Origin: Lumnitzera littorea
Taxonomy: Eukaryota > Streptophyta > Magnoliopsida > Myrtales > Combretaceae
Length of the DNA stretch: 64,000 bases
NCBI GenBank assembly: GCA_024138015.1
Contig: JAMXBB010000006.1
Span: 78,092,379 to 78,156,378, forward strand
Direction: 5' to 3'
The notes beneath the pieces were generated by a model, which saw nothing but the letters and a program-made list of their open reading frames with translations, did no database searches and was not told the origin of the DNA. The first letter of the stretch is position 1; the number at the start of each line of letters is the position of its first letter. This document shows positions 48,021 to 60,325 of this stretch, one piece after another. The position numbers and the translations under genes are program-made.

Positions 48021-48830
48021 TCACACTTCTATAACATTTTCAGGTCCTTTCCAATTAGTGATAGCTCTTATCTTTTCTGAATCCGCTTTTATTCCTTCTC
48101 TCAAAATAACATGTCCCAAAAAGGATATCTCCCTCAACCAAAAATCACACTTGGATAACTTGGCATATAGCTTGTGTTCTCTCAAGGTTTGCAACACTAA
48201 TCTCAAGTGTTCTTGATGTTGTTCTGGGGTTGACGAATATACCAAGATGTCGTCAATGAACACAATTACGCATTTATCCAAATATTCTTTAAACACTCTG
48301 TTCATCAAATCCATGAATATTGCTGGCGCATTAGTCAATCCAAATGGCATCACTAAAAACTCATAGTGTCCATATCTCGTTCTAAATGCTGTCTTAAGCA
48401 CATCCTCTGGTTTGATCCTCAATTGGTGATAAGTTGATCTTAGATCAACACGGGAAAACACACTTGCGCCTTGTAATTGATCGAACAGATCGTCGATACA
48501 AGGCAAGGGATACTTGTTCTTTATAGTGACTCGATTCAACTCTCTGTAGTCGATACAGAGTTTAAGAGAACCATCCTTCTTCTTGACAAACAAGATAGGT
48601 GCTTCCTAAGGGGAGACACTTGGTCTAATGAACCCTTGGTCCAATAACTCCTGAAGTTGCTTCTTTAGTTCTTTTAATTCTATTGGAGCCATCCTGTAAG
48701 GAGCCTTGGAAATTGGTTTGGTTTTGGCCATTAAATCAATGGCGAAATCAATCTCCCTCTTAGGTGGTAATCTCGGTAGTTCTTCTGGAAACACATCAAG
48801 GAACTCGTTCACTACTTATATATCTTCTAT
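48021..48830 (-). pseudogene. Reverse transcriptase, element 2, mostly open
   Basis: A 190-codon frame (48021-48593) contains VKKKDGSLKLCIDYRELN, VDLRSTYHQL (catalytic Asp at residue 50), VMPFGLTNAP (residues 81-90) and FIDDILVYS (catalytic FIDD at 112-115). All core RT motifs are intact. The N-terminal part lies at 48606-48812 (EFLDVFPEELPRLPPK), separated by one stop. It is the best preserved domain in the window, but upstream gag-protease is deleted. Confidence 0.92.
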
Positions 48831-49220
48831 CCTTAACCTTTCTGATTCAACTTCAATTGAGTTCATCTAACTCATTTCCATCATTAACTCGAAAGAGCAT
48901 AGCTCATGTTTTCCCACTATTGTCAATTCTCCTTGAAATTCCAACTTATTCTTGCTCCATCTTGTAGCATAAAGGTGCCATAGGTCAACTTTAAGCTTTC
49001 CGGAACTTCATATGCCTTAAATGATAATTCGACTCGAGTCAACCAATCTTCTGCCTCTAAGGGGTTATTCTTCTTCCCAATAAAGAAACTATTTGCTCAG
49101 ACCAAGTCAGGAAACATCCTCATCAACATTTTTGGCTCCTTTAGGGTATCCTTCGAATGGTCCAAATCTCCTTAGGCTTCTGAGGTCATGTGAAGATCGT
49201 TATTACCTTCATTTTCCATA
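48830..49220 (-). pseudogene. gag start fused to protease end by deletion, element 2
   Basis: ATG at 49220 (MENEGNNDLHMTSEA). The frame continues with NPLEAEDWLTRVELSFKAYE and TYGTFMLQDGARI, then at about 48945 joins KLEFQGELTIVGKHELCSFE, the last part of the protease region. Comparison with element A shows about 1.4 kb missing: the rest of the capsid, zinc knuckles and protease active site. The junction is out of frame. Confidence 0.82.
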
Positions 49221-51054
49221 GTCTTGTTAAGATGGTATTTCTCAAGGTTAGTACTATTTAACAATTCATATAGTCAGGTGACCCAATCATCACCTCTTTA
49301 TATTTTGTCATTCTTTGTTCAAAATTTGATCACATGGGTTTATAAATTTTTATATTCATTCTTTCATAGGTAACTCCATATATCATAGCTTACATTATTA
49401 TTATTATTTTATTATATATATATATATATATATATATTGGCAACTATCGCCATTTATGCTTGTTTTCTTTCTCAGGCTTTCATCAACCTTACATCCTCCA
49501 TATCGACCTCGGGCTCCATTGCTAAAAGTAAAATTATTATCTAATGTCTTATGTGATCATCCATCTTGGTTTCTTATGATTCTACAGTTTTTCTTGCATA
49601 TAAAGCTTATATTTATATTAGGTATCGATCCCCAAGATATTCATCATCATTATTCTACTATTGGTTGTTCTCCTTTGTCTTATAGCATTTGGGTATGATG
49701 CCTTCTTGTTGCCATTATCCTTCTTGTAGTTATTTCTCCTAACCTCGTTTAATGTTGTTCTTGATAGCTTATGATCAAATCCTTAAGATCACTAAACGTC
49801 CTCATGGAGTATTAAGATAGGCTTTTTAAAATATTATTACATACACGTAGAACTTCTTGAACAACAAGATTTCCATCTTAAGTCATTAAGAATTTCAAGT
49901 CGATACTTACGTAGCATGTTGCTAAGGGTTGCTTAAAACTTCTTAGGTGATTCTATTTTCTCATTCATAACTTCAATTCTTGAACTTCATCTTTTCTTAA
50001 TCAACCAAAATTTTGAGTTCCAACTGCAAAATACCTTCTTCTATTATAGTCCCCTTCTTATCCTACATGATTCAGATAGCTCAACTCATAGAAGTCCTAA
50101 AATCGTTACATCTTACATTGATCCATGCCTAGCTATAAATAACATCCAACTACTTTATCCTTTTTGTTGTGACCCACCATTCATCATATCCACTTCTTCT
50201 TTTCACTATCCATATTTGTTCGTAGGTATTTATCTCAACTTGGTTATTTTACTGAAGAATCGTACATCCTTTATCATCTCCATAACTTAGTCATTACATT
50301 CAACCCTAGTTTCCTTCACGTCACATTATGGTTATAAATTGTATTTTATCGGTCAATAATTTATAAAATCCTTTGATCTTGCTGAGTATAATCCTTGTAG
50401 GGTTAAAATTTCTCGAAACAAAATATTCATGCTGTAAGTCTATTGAAACAAGTCCATTGGTAACATATTCATTAATCAACAATATTTCCATAACACAACC
50501 CCCAAAATTTGAAGGGAATTTGCATTCATAGACACTACTCATGATCCACACCTACTAATCTATTCATTTAACAATGAGATTTACAATTGATCATCATAAC
50601 AACTTTCCATATGTCCATTCTCATTATTAGGATTCCATCTCTAAATCTATACTGTAATCATTAAGGTTAACTCTGGTAATTTAGAGTGTCTAACCTTTAG
50701 TTCCTAACTAAGATATTCCAATATCCTTAACCTCCAATACATGCTCCTTAATTATACATTTAGGGATGCTTAATCCCATTAGCTTCAATACTTTGCTTCT
50801 CATGTCTTAAGGTTCAATGTTATAGAAACAAAATGAGAGTCTTTAGGGTAATTTCATCAAGGGTATCCTGTTTAAGGAAAAATAACGGTTACTAAAGATA
50901 TAATGTATAGTAGTAAACATAAATACGCATAGGCACTACTACATATATTATATATTCTAAGGAATCTATATCTTTTATTTATAAATCCTAACTCTACCCA
51001 AGTTCTACCCTATCTCACCATTTAGTAGGTTGCTCCTATCTTTGACAACCAAAT
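49221..51054 (-). other. Leader of element 2
   Basis: Noncoding sequence between the primer-binding site and gag. It contains a TA microsatellite at about 49417-49436. The small frames at 49456-49698 and 50321-50551 have no recognisable content. Confidence 0.6.
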
Positions 51055-51066
51055 GCTCTGATACCA
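51055..51066 (-). other. Primer-binding site of element 2 (tRNA-iMet type)
   Basis: Minus strand reads TGGTATCAGAGC, a perfect 12-base match to the site complementary to the 3' end of plant initiator Met tRNA, placed two bases after the 5' LTR end. Confidence 0.95.
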
Positions 51067-51068
51067 AA

Positions 51069-54000
51069 CCTAAAGCGACCCTAGGAGGGGCCTAGTAGTA
51101 TTGCCTAAAATTTCCATATCATGTGTGCACCCATGATAAGAAAATCGCCTTGCAAGTCAGAGATTGCAAGACTCTAAATAGTTATTTGCTAGAGTCTTCA
51201 ATTTTAGTTCATTAGCTCATTATATAATATAAATAATTATGGATATCCATTTTTCCACAGTTCCTCAGAACCACAGAGAATCGGTATCCCCTACCAAAAT
51301 AGCGAAATAAGATAGACAATTCTAGAAAATTCTAAACTTACTAAAGATACTAAACTTAATTGAAATATTAGTCCTTTTCCGAAGCATTCTGAAGTAACTA
51401 CATAAGCTTTTCACCATATTGATTCAATGGTAGCATTCTGCACTCGATTCCTATCCCATTCCCAACTATCGATCAACCTGCAAGGAAAAGAACTGTTAGG
51501 GTGTAAGCTTACGCTTAGTGAGATAATTACCCTCCTCAATACCGCATGGAAAAATTTATTAGATGCACAATCATATGAATGCATGAACAATCAATATGCC
51601 AAACAACGCATGCAGTGCCCTAGGAACTGCATACGACTCAGAATTACGCTCCTTGAAGTCGGGGTTTGGAGATAATTAACCGACCTAAACCAAAATTCGG
51701 GTTCTAGACCTTAGGTTTAATTCATTAGCACTATTGTGCTTAAGTCAAAACAAAACTATGTATATATATACATATATATACTTTCATTACCGAATAATAA
51801 ATCATATTTTCAAAATCCCAAGTCTAGTGGTGTGGTGGCCTCTGCAATCCACAATCACACGCCCTAAGCAGAAGCCACAAGACTCGGCCGCTCGCCGACG
51901 GTTGGCGTCTTCCAGCGCCTAGTAAGCCCATCAGCTTAAGACAGAAACTCAATATATATGATGGCGTAACTAGTGCCCAATCCTGCAGAAAACTCATATT
52001 CCTGTGAGTCCCTTCCCATTTTCTGCGTGAAGCGGCAGTCGATGTTATTCGTATGCAATATGGGGTATGCATGATTCATTTTGATTTCTTAATCAGATAA
52101 GTGATTATCTCGATTTTCAAGGTGATCAGACAATTTCATTCCATATAATTCACATGTATACATAATGCAAACAATTCCCCTTATTAAATATAATTAACAA
52201 GTCATCACATTCATCCACAAATTCATACACATGCATCTCCCATATCCCACAAGCATCCAAATTTATATATATAAGTTTAGGTGCATCTATTTTACAAACA
52301 CAATCAAGTAAAGAGTTATCGAGAATTTACTCACTCAACCATGTGAATCAATCAAAATAATCCGGGATAGGTCGTCTCCCCAAAGCCGAGTCTCCTGGAC
52401 ATCGCAAATACGATACTATAAGGATTTGAAATAAAACCTAGAAAACTAAGCTAAAACCCTTTAAATTATACTTTGGACTTAGTTTCATAATTTTTCCCGG
52501 TTTTACTTAAAAGTTCAATCGCGTATAACTTTCTCATTTTAAATCCGATTTTTATGATCTTATAGTCAATCTTCATCGTTTTCGAGTGTACTTTCATGTG
52601 GTGAGGTTAGATTTTCGAAATGGGGCATGCAAATCTGTCCATGGGTCAGAATAGTAGCGTTCCTCTTGGGTTGGAGTGCTTTTGGGCCTTGTTTAGTAAA
52701 TGGGCTTTTTGATAACTTGAGAAATCCTTTGGGCTTGGTCTTAAGATTTTATCCTAAGCTTAAAATACTTCTTGAGATCAGATTTACAACTTTGATTTTT
52801 ATTCTTAAGGCTAACAACCGCTTCTTGGGCCCTTTAGTGGGCTTAAGTTGTCAAATGGGCTTGTTTTTGGTTCAAACTAAAGTTAATAACTTTGGTAGGC
52901 TTATGGGGCCTTAGGTGGATTTCTTATGGGCTTCAAAACAACCTCTCTTGACACTTTAAGGTGCTGGTCAGAATTTCATTGAAGGCCCAACTTAGAGTCC
53001 TAGGCTTGTTTTGAGAGTTTTAGGCTCGGTTTTGAGTTTTAGGCTTTACATGCTTACCATACTTGCTTTGGTTAATCTTTTCACTTTGTTCATTCACTTT
53101 TATCATATTTTTAAGCTTCTTTTTCCCACGTTCCAGATCTGTTCATGATGGTTCCAAGGGGTTCTTGCTTGGTTTTTCAACTTTTTTCATCATTTCCTTA
53201 AGTTTAGGTGTTAGATTATGCACCTAAACTACTTGTATCCAAATCTTAACTTATGTTTTCTTCCATAAAATGATCCTTTAACTCATGCTCCACATAAAGA
53301 AATAAAATATCTTATACTTAATATAACCTCCATATCATAGCTCATGTCATACAAAGTTGGTTTTTTCAAAAAACTTCATGTGATGGATTTTTCCTTAACT
53401 TAAGTCTAGATTTGAGCATGTTTAACTTGACGGAAATAAAATCAACATTCAAATGACCTTTGAACCCTCACGTCCAGCATGTTCATCTTCCATTCAAGTT
53501 CTTGTTTCAAGATTTTCTCAACTTAAAATCTTCCATTCAAGGTGTTGAACAAGTGTCTTTACAAAATGCCAACTTTACATACTCATGCTTCAACTTCATG
53601 TAAAGGTTTCATGGTTTGTTTCTTAAAACGATTTTTGGTGTTATAACAACTTAAACCTTACTTATATCTTCAAAAAATCAAAGTCTCCTAATCATAAACA
53701 CTAACCCACAATCACAAGAAATACTTACTCGTCCTTAAAGCAAATTATGGTGGTTATGCACAAAGGTTCCACTTAAGCTCTTAACTTTGCTTCCTCTTTT
53801 GCAACCTTTTGGAACCCGAATCTTTTGGTCTTTTGGAATGGGGTTTATGGAAGGTTCCAATGGTTCTAAAAGATCTTAGATGGTTAAAGAAAATAACACA
53901 AGAATAACAAGAGAAATTGCCGTAAGTATGGAAGCAAAAATGGTGGCGGCAATGTTGGGAATTTGTGGAGTTTGATTTCTTCTTTTGATTTGTGTTTAAA

Positions 54001-54828
54001 GTAAGAGAAAAGGAAGTGAAAATGGGAGTGAAAGAGGGAGAGAGTGGCAAATTTTGAATGAGGAAAGAAGTGTATGCATGAAGCTTTAATTGATTGTCTT
54101 GTACCTTACACAAAAGTCAACAATTGCAACTATTGATGATGTAAGCATTAAGGGGTGAATAGTGATGTGTAAGAGAAAGTGATTGATGGTTGAAAGACGA
54201 GTATGCCCGCCCTTTCTTCCTTGTTTAGATCTGCCATTTCAAGTCCTTTTTATCCATGGAATGGTCTTGTCTCATTTATTAAAGTTAAGCTTATGAAATC
54301 TTGTGAAAAATTGTCCATATGTAGTATAAGTGAAGGGGTGATAAGGAAATTGTCTTATCACTAGATTTTGATAAGTTATCAATTGATAAATGATTCCAAC
54401 TCTCAATTGATAAGTTATCTAAGGTGATTGGTTGGTCTACTTATTTATGTGTAAAGCTTATACATGAAGATAAGGGCATGGCCTTATAGGAAATTGTTTT
54501 AGGGTTTTCATCTCGCATTGTTTTGTAATTTATGATTTGATTTTTATAAAATTGTGAAATTTTCTAAAGTTAAATGAAATTATTCAAATTAAATTATCGA
54601 TTAATTACTTAGGGTTAAAATTCCTTAATTATTTTAAGGTTTAGGGTTTTAAGTAACTTTAGAGCTTGCAATTCTTCAAGCTCAGGTTTTATCGACAATT
54701 GGCTTTTGAATTGTAAAAATTTAATTCGTTTCTAAATATAAACTTAAGTTTTTGGTCTAGTTGATCTTTGGGGATGTTCAGAAAGTACTCGTACTCAAAT
54801 CTTAAGCCCACTAAAAGTAGGGTTTACA
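51069..54828 (-). mobile_element. 5' LTR of element 2 (LTR-T family, about 3.76 kb)
   Basis: On minus it runs from TGTAAACCCTACTTTTAGTG (54828) to the GGGTCGCTTTAGG end beside the primer-binding site. It contains, in LTR order, the 576-bp start shared with the 3' remnant, a T/C-rich stretch near 53980, the region similar to 1-581, the conserved block (52515-52615), and a 3' end similar to 14940-15165, 26269-26500 and 57890-58100. Reading frames at 51427-51675, 51824-52072, 52627-52914 and 53781-54113 are not supported as genes. Confidence 0.88.
52515..52615 (-). promoter_or_regulatory. Conserved LTR-T block (copy in element 2 5' LTR)
   Basis: Plus strand has GCGTATAACTTTCTCATTTT and CATCGTTTTCGAGTGTACTT, the reverse complement of the block at 2500-2612. 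Confidence 0.55.
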
Positions 54829-56167
54829 AGAACCTTAAAACTATAGCTTTAAGGATATAAAAGCACTAATTCACCATAATTTACCCTAAAACCTAATTGA
54901 TAATATAACCTTAGTATTATAATAAATCATTAGTAAAAGATTAAAGATAACCTTCAATCATTCACAAATATTTATAATACTAAAGTAATCCTTTAGAAAC
55001 TAAGATATTGCATCATAGATTACATTCATCTTCTAAGTATATAACTAAGTTAGTATTGCATAGAGTTAAGAGTTTAGTTTATGCTTATGTTACATGTAGT
55101 AAACATCAATATCTTAAATAATACTTTGCATAATAATTATACTAAGTAGCTTACTAAAGGATGTATATAGGATATAAATACCCAAAAGAAAATCTCATTA
55201 GCTATTTTTACTAATCATTTCAATAAACCCCATATTTTCTTTCATTCTCTTAATTTTCCCTAATTACTTCATTATGTACACTAAATGACATGTAATTTTG
55301 AAAAGTTGACCAAGTCAACATATGGAAAAGTCAATAAAGTGTCATTTTCACACTAGAATCTTCTCTTTCATTCTATTGATTTCTTTTCCTTTCTTTTAGA
55401 TTTTTTTCCCTTTTTCTCTTCCTTTGCTGTCCACTCCCTTTCCCACTAAGAACCCTACTTGTTATCATTTATAAAACACAAATACACAACACAAAACCCT
55501 TTGTCTTCTCTCATTTCTAAACCATCACCTTTTTGTCCCCCATCCTCTCAAACTTTTCAATTTTACTTCCATATCTCAACCACTTTTCATCCACTAAATA
55601 AATTAATACTGCTCTTACATATTACAAAGAGCAAAAGGTATATTGTTATGTAATTTTTATCTTATTTAGTAGTTAGATGTATAGGTTAGGTTAGTATAGG
55701 AAGTTTATGTGATATGTACATATATGCTGTTAAAGGAATAAAGTTCCAATTTTTATGCTTAGAAGTGTAGGAATCCTTAGATAATTAGAAGAAGAACACA
55801 TGTACATATGCTTAAATAAGTGTATATAAGAGTATACTTGATAAATACATATATGGGAACTCTTGTATATGAATAACCATTATGTACATAACCTAAAATA
55901 AGATATATACTAGTTATACATATATATACCTTGCTAAATACATTCTTAAAATATAAAAATATGAAATTTGTGAAGCTTAGTTAAGAGGGAATTTTAGGCA
56001 TACGAAAATACCTATAAAAATACATATGTCACCGTATGTATATATAGGTATATGTACTAGTATACATATGAAGACACAAGTATACATACTAGTATGTTAG
56101 AAGTATAAGTATGTATATAATATATGTGTAAAGTATGTGAATATATAAGGATAAGTATGCATATGTA

Positions 56168-56262
56168 ATGGATGATGTAAGCAAATGATGACCTAAGCGA
56201 TGACCTAATCAATTGATGATATAAGCGAATGATGACATAAGCGATAATATAAGCATAAGCTT
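56168..56262 (+). repeat. Minisatellite of degenerate TGATGACATAAGC units (LTR 6)
   Basis: Units such as GATGATGTAAGC, TGATGACCTAAGC, TGATGATATAAGC and TGATGACATAAGC follow one another, the counterpart of 2110-2270. Confidence 0.7.
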
Positions 56263-56545
56263 ATAAAATAATAAATTATAAGATTACATAAGAATATAAC
56301 ATATATGTGTATACATGTACTTAGGAGCCCAAAAAAAAATCCTTTAAACCTTAATACACTTCCTAAATTGAATTAAACCTAATTAAGTAAATAAATTAAT
56401 AATACCTATGTAAAATCATCTAAGTGTAAGAATCTAGTGGTTAATGAAATCATTAATTACTAAATTAAGACATAAAAACTAGCCAATAAGAACATTTAAG
56501 TTTCAATAGTTAAAATTTCAATAATTTTAGTCTATATCATAAAAC

Positions 56546-56655
56546 ATGGGTTTTAACGTCTAAAACAAATATCACTGTGTGAACGTGTGTCCGAAAAAGA
56601 TGAAAAACAACTATAAGTTCGTAAATATCAGAATTAGAATGAAAAAGTTACTAAA
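56546..56655 (+). promoter_or_regulatory. Conserved LTR-T block (copy in LTR 6)
   Basis: Begins GGGTTTTAACGTCTAAAACA and contains GTGTGTCCGAAAAAGATGAA, as in the other copies. Confidence 0.55.
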
Positions 56656-58103
56656 TACATGAAGGAAGTCTCATAATTTACAAATATAAGAAAATAGTTA
56701 CTATTAATTCCATTGAGTATGGTAAACCCTATACACATCATACTTGGGTTATATTGAGGGGAACTAGACAAATTACAATAGACTTTTAGTTAATTAAGGA
56801 GTTCGACTTTTCAAATACTTATAAGTTTTACTATCTATTAGGCGTTTCAATATCGAGTTCTAGAAACCTCAAAGCTTAGAGAATGAGCAATAATCTAGGC
56901 GAGGGAGTTCTAATGACTTGCTACTTGTTTGTGCGTGTTACTTATATGATGCTTTGCAACTTGTTTTTGCCTGTATGTTTGAATGACAGTTTTGCTTATA
57001 TGCCATCATCTGTGTGATCACCATTTTAAAATTGATAAATATAAATATCTAACCAAAATAATTGGTTCTATTCGTCGTATGTTTATGACTTAGTAAATGT
57101 ATGAATGGAGAGTACTAGCTTTGCAAAACTTTGAGGAAAGTATTTTGTAAAAAGCAGCTTTTCTAATATTAAACATATTTTGTATAATTGTGATAAGGAT
57201 TTGTAGAGCCGGAAATAATATTTTTATCACTAAGGCAAAACTAGCATGCGATCTCCAATTGATAGCGAGAGGACTTGCTTTATTGTGCCTGTAAGGCCTT
57301 GAATAATTTTGGTTGCGAGAGGACTCGCATATTTGCACCCGAGGGGCCCTGAATGGTGGATAATCCTAGTTTTGGATCTACCTATCTGGATTGGAACTCT
57401 TTTCTCAACCAAAGTAATAGTCGAGTATTGCCTAGAGGGGTAATGCCCTTAGGTAGCCTCATGCGGATAAGCTGAAGTGCCTTATACGGGTAATTATAGA
57501 GGATGATCGAAGTGTAGACGATGTAATTCTATATCATTCATAGTTTCGGACTCATATGGATGTGTTGCTTGCATTCATCATGCCTGCATTCATTTTGTAT
57601 ATAGATAGCTTACTTACATGTATAATAACTTACTTGAACGGTAATAGTGAGGGACGAACTCACTAAGCTGTTATATGTTCATTCTCCTTAGCTTCTCTTG
57701 CAGGTTTACTTATGATGGGATTGGGATAAATCTCAAATGCTGAGTGCAAGATGAAAATATGTATATTAATGTTAGAATTAGCTGAGATCTTTATAGGTGA
57801 TACATAAATATCCTTTGTAAAAAATATTTATATGTTAGAATGTAATATAATTTAATTTTTCATATAGTTTTCTAATGTTAGTATAGCCTGTCTTATTATT
57901 TGGTAGGGAATACCAATTCTCTATGGTTCTGAGGAATTATGGGACATCAGACATCCATAGTTATTTATATTTATATTTATATTTTACAGTAAATTAATTA
58001 CTTAAAAATCAACAACCTTTGCGATTAATCATTTAGAGTTTTGCAATTTCTGACTTGTAAGGCAATTTTCGTATCATGGGTGCACACATAATAGGAGAAT
58101 ATT

Positions 58104-58805
58104 ATATATAGGTTCGGGATCCCGAAGCGCATTTTATCTAACAATAGTACTCCTTTCATTAATTCTCATGTCCATCAATTGCTAGCTTCCTATAGTATTA
58201 ATCGTATCAAGTTTATACCTTATTACCTAAAAGGGAATAAGCCAGCTGAGGCAATGAATAAAAGCTTATTAAAAGTCCTTAGCAGTATGGTATATGACAA
58301 TCATAAGGAATGGCATGATATGTTGCCACTGGCTCTTTAGGCTTATAGGACATGAAAACGAAGGCCGACGCAAGTGACTCCCTTTTCATTGGTATACGAA
58401 GTTGAGGCAATAATTCCAATAAAGGTTTTGATCCCATTTGTTAGACTGGCCATAAATGCTAAGCTTAAACTCGATATATTACATATGATAAATTTGGAAG
58501 CGTTAGACGAGAGGCATGACATCACTAAGCATATAGCCTCATTAACTATCAATAAAGAGTTAGAGTGGCTTATGATCGCCTAGTGAAGAAGAGATCATTT
58601 CAACAAGGTGATGCTGTACTTCATGTAGCCGAACATGTTACCAAGGTATTTTAGCGTTGAAATTTACACCAAAGTGGGAAGGGCCTTTCACTGTTGACGA
58701 TGTACATGAAAGTGGGTACTGTAAGCTTCGAAATCCTAGGACTGATGCCATTACGTTGCTTATAAATTTCCAATACGTTAAGAATTTTCATGTGTACAAA
58801 GTATG
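58104..58805 (+). pseudogene. Integrase C-terminal half, Tat element, broken
   Basis: Plus strand reads FGIPKRILSNNSTPFINSHV, where family members have a catalytic SDNG (here SNNS, Asp to Asn). It continues with KPAEAMNKSLLKVLSSMV, which includes the catalytic Glu, then KEWHDMLPLAL, VTPFSLVYEVEAIIPIKV and the C-terminal region. Several stops follow 58583. The upstream half is missing because LTR-T copy 6 was inserted and truncated here. It may belong to the Retand-like element at 37228-38388. Confidence 0.85.
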
Positions 58806-59389
58806 ATATATCATAGTTTAAATGAAATATGCGACTCTAGTCATATGAGCTTGCTTTTAGTCAATTGTCTTTCTGTTTAATATTTATCTAGAATAAGCAA
58901 CGCATTGCTACCACTTAGTCAGAGTATTGTCTCTTAGGCGTATGATGTGACACCTTTTGTACATAACTAAATTTCGCTATCTCATACTCTACATAGAGTC
59001 ATATTAATAGGGTTAAGAAGTAGGTAACACCCCCTTAACACATTGAATGTTGCTCTTAGCAATGATGGATTGCAAATTACAATTAAATGTTGCTTGCAAA
59101 TGAAATTCACAACATTCCATTCTATATTCTTTTAGATGAATTCTTAAAGCTCAAGCTAAAGTTATTATGGCATATGTCATGACTACGTTGCTAAATATAA
59201 GCCGCACTAGAACTATTATGCTATCATATAGCTTGTAAAGGAATTAAGTCAGTGCGATGATTCATTCAACAATATAAAAATCATGAGAAAGTCCAAGTAA
59301 AAAAGGAGAAGTGTTTTTTTCATTCAGTTTCTACAAGCATGCATAAAAGTTCAATATATAAATGAAAAGGCTCAAACGAGGATCACTTA
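58806..59389. other. Noncoding stretch between integrase and antisense ORF
   Basis: No frame, repeat or RNA-like structure was recognised. By position it is the 3' untranslated region of the Tat element. Confidence 0.4.
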
Positions 59390-60290
59390 ACAACAAAGTA
59401 CTAATCGAATGGAAGTTTTTTTATCTATGTTTCCAATACATTTTTGTATTTCTAGCTTAACCTCTTTAAGTTTTGCCTTAAGTTGATCATGTCGCACCAT
59501 AATATCTTGCGATTTTAGCATCTTTTAGGCTTCAAAGGCGATCACCTCCATATTTCGTAATTTGAAGTACAAGCCACACGCTCTAGCAACATTGCTCAAC
59601 AAAAGTTGCAAGTCATAGGTAGGTACTGGCTCCCAGGGTTTGTCTAGAAGTGAAGCAGCTTTCCCGAGAAAGGTCATTATGGTATTTATCACTTCCACAT
59701 CAAGATAAATTAATCTAACTCAAAAATCGCCTTCCATAGCCTGTAAATCCTTTAGCAGCTGTAAAAGATTCGATGGAATTGTGAATCCATGAAATGAAGA
59801 ATATCTCAAATCGCTTTAGTATCTCAACGGTTGAAGTAGGGTTGGTATTGTCAAGAGCCGTTGGTGAAGGAATCTAACTATAGATTGGAGTAATGTCATC
59901 AACTGCAATGATACTTGAGGAAATTCCATATACTGTACTATTCAGCTAGCTATTGAATAGTCCTGCTGCCTTCAAAACCTTAGTATACTCCTGGATATCA
60001 GCTTTCTCTAAGTGTATGGCCTCATGGTAGTCTCGATCAACAATATTGCTTAGCTCTTTCAAAGTTTAAGTTTGATTTTCAATTAGTTGTTGCGGTTGAT
60101 TCGCTTCAATGAAGGTTTGGTCTTGAATTTCCTCTTGATCACCAACACTACTTGATGGACCACTTCCATTGCCATCTTCATCCATATCTTCAAAAGATTT
60201 ATTAGTGTCTGTTGACTCATCATCACTTTCACCATCATCTGCAATCTCAATAGAATGATTGTTTGCTTGAGGTGCTTTCCTAAGACCATA
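59390..60290 (-). pseudogene. Antisense ORF behind Tat integrase, broken
   Basis: On minus, one main frame runs about 290 codons with few stops and one frameshift near 59700. The N-terminal part is very acidic (ADDGESDDESTDTNKSFEDM), the middle reads VDRDYHEAIHLEKADIQEY, and the C-terminal part is a coiled coil (MVRHDQLKAKLKEVKLEIQK). All four clear stops are TAA or TAG in contexts that could have been CAA or CAG. Some Tat elements (Grande, Retand types) carry an antisense ORF between pol and the 3' LTR; this fits that position. Its function is unknown. Confidence 0.6.
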
Positions 60291-60325
60291 TTAGATAGGG
60301 AAAAGAGAAAGAACAAAAGGGAGCT

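Larger units (their letters stand above)
45886..51066 (-). mobile_element. Tekay-like chromovirus element 2, internal region, defective
   Basis: It has the same order as element A: primer-binding site (51055-51066), leader, gag start, RT, RNase H, integrase, chromodomain and polypurine tract. About 1.4 kb covering the rest of gag and the protease active site is missing at about 48945. It is the younger and better preserved of the two Tekay-like copies. Confidence 0.9.
54829..58103 (+). mobile_element. LTR-T copy 6, truncated at both ends
   Basis: It matches solo LTR 1 from about 763 onward, so the first 180 bases are missing where element 2 abuts. It keeps the minisatellite (56168-56262), the conserved block (56546-56655) and the 3' region ending CATGGGTGCACACATAATA near 58090. 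The last 50 or so bases of the family end are absent, and a Tat integrase frame starts at 58104. Confidence 0.78.

Noticed and set aside
50321..50551. 76-codon minus frame in the element 2 leader
   Set aside because: No recognisable motif and ordinary leader composition; probably chance.
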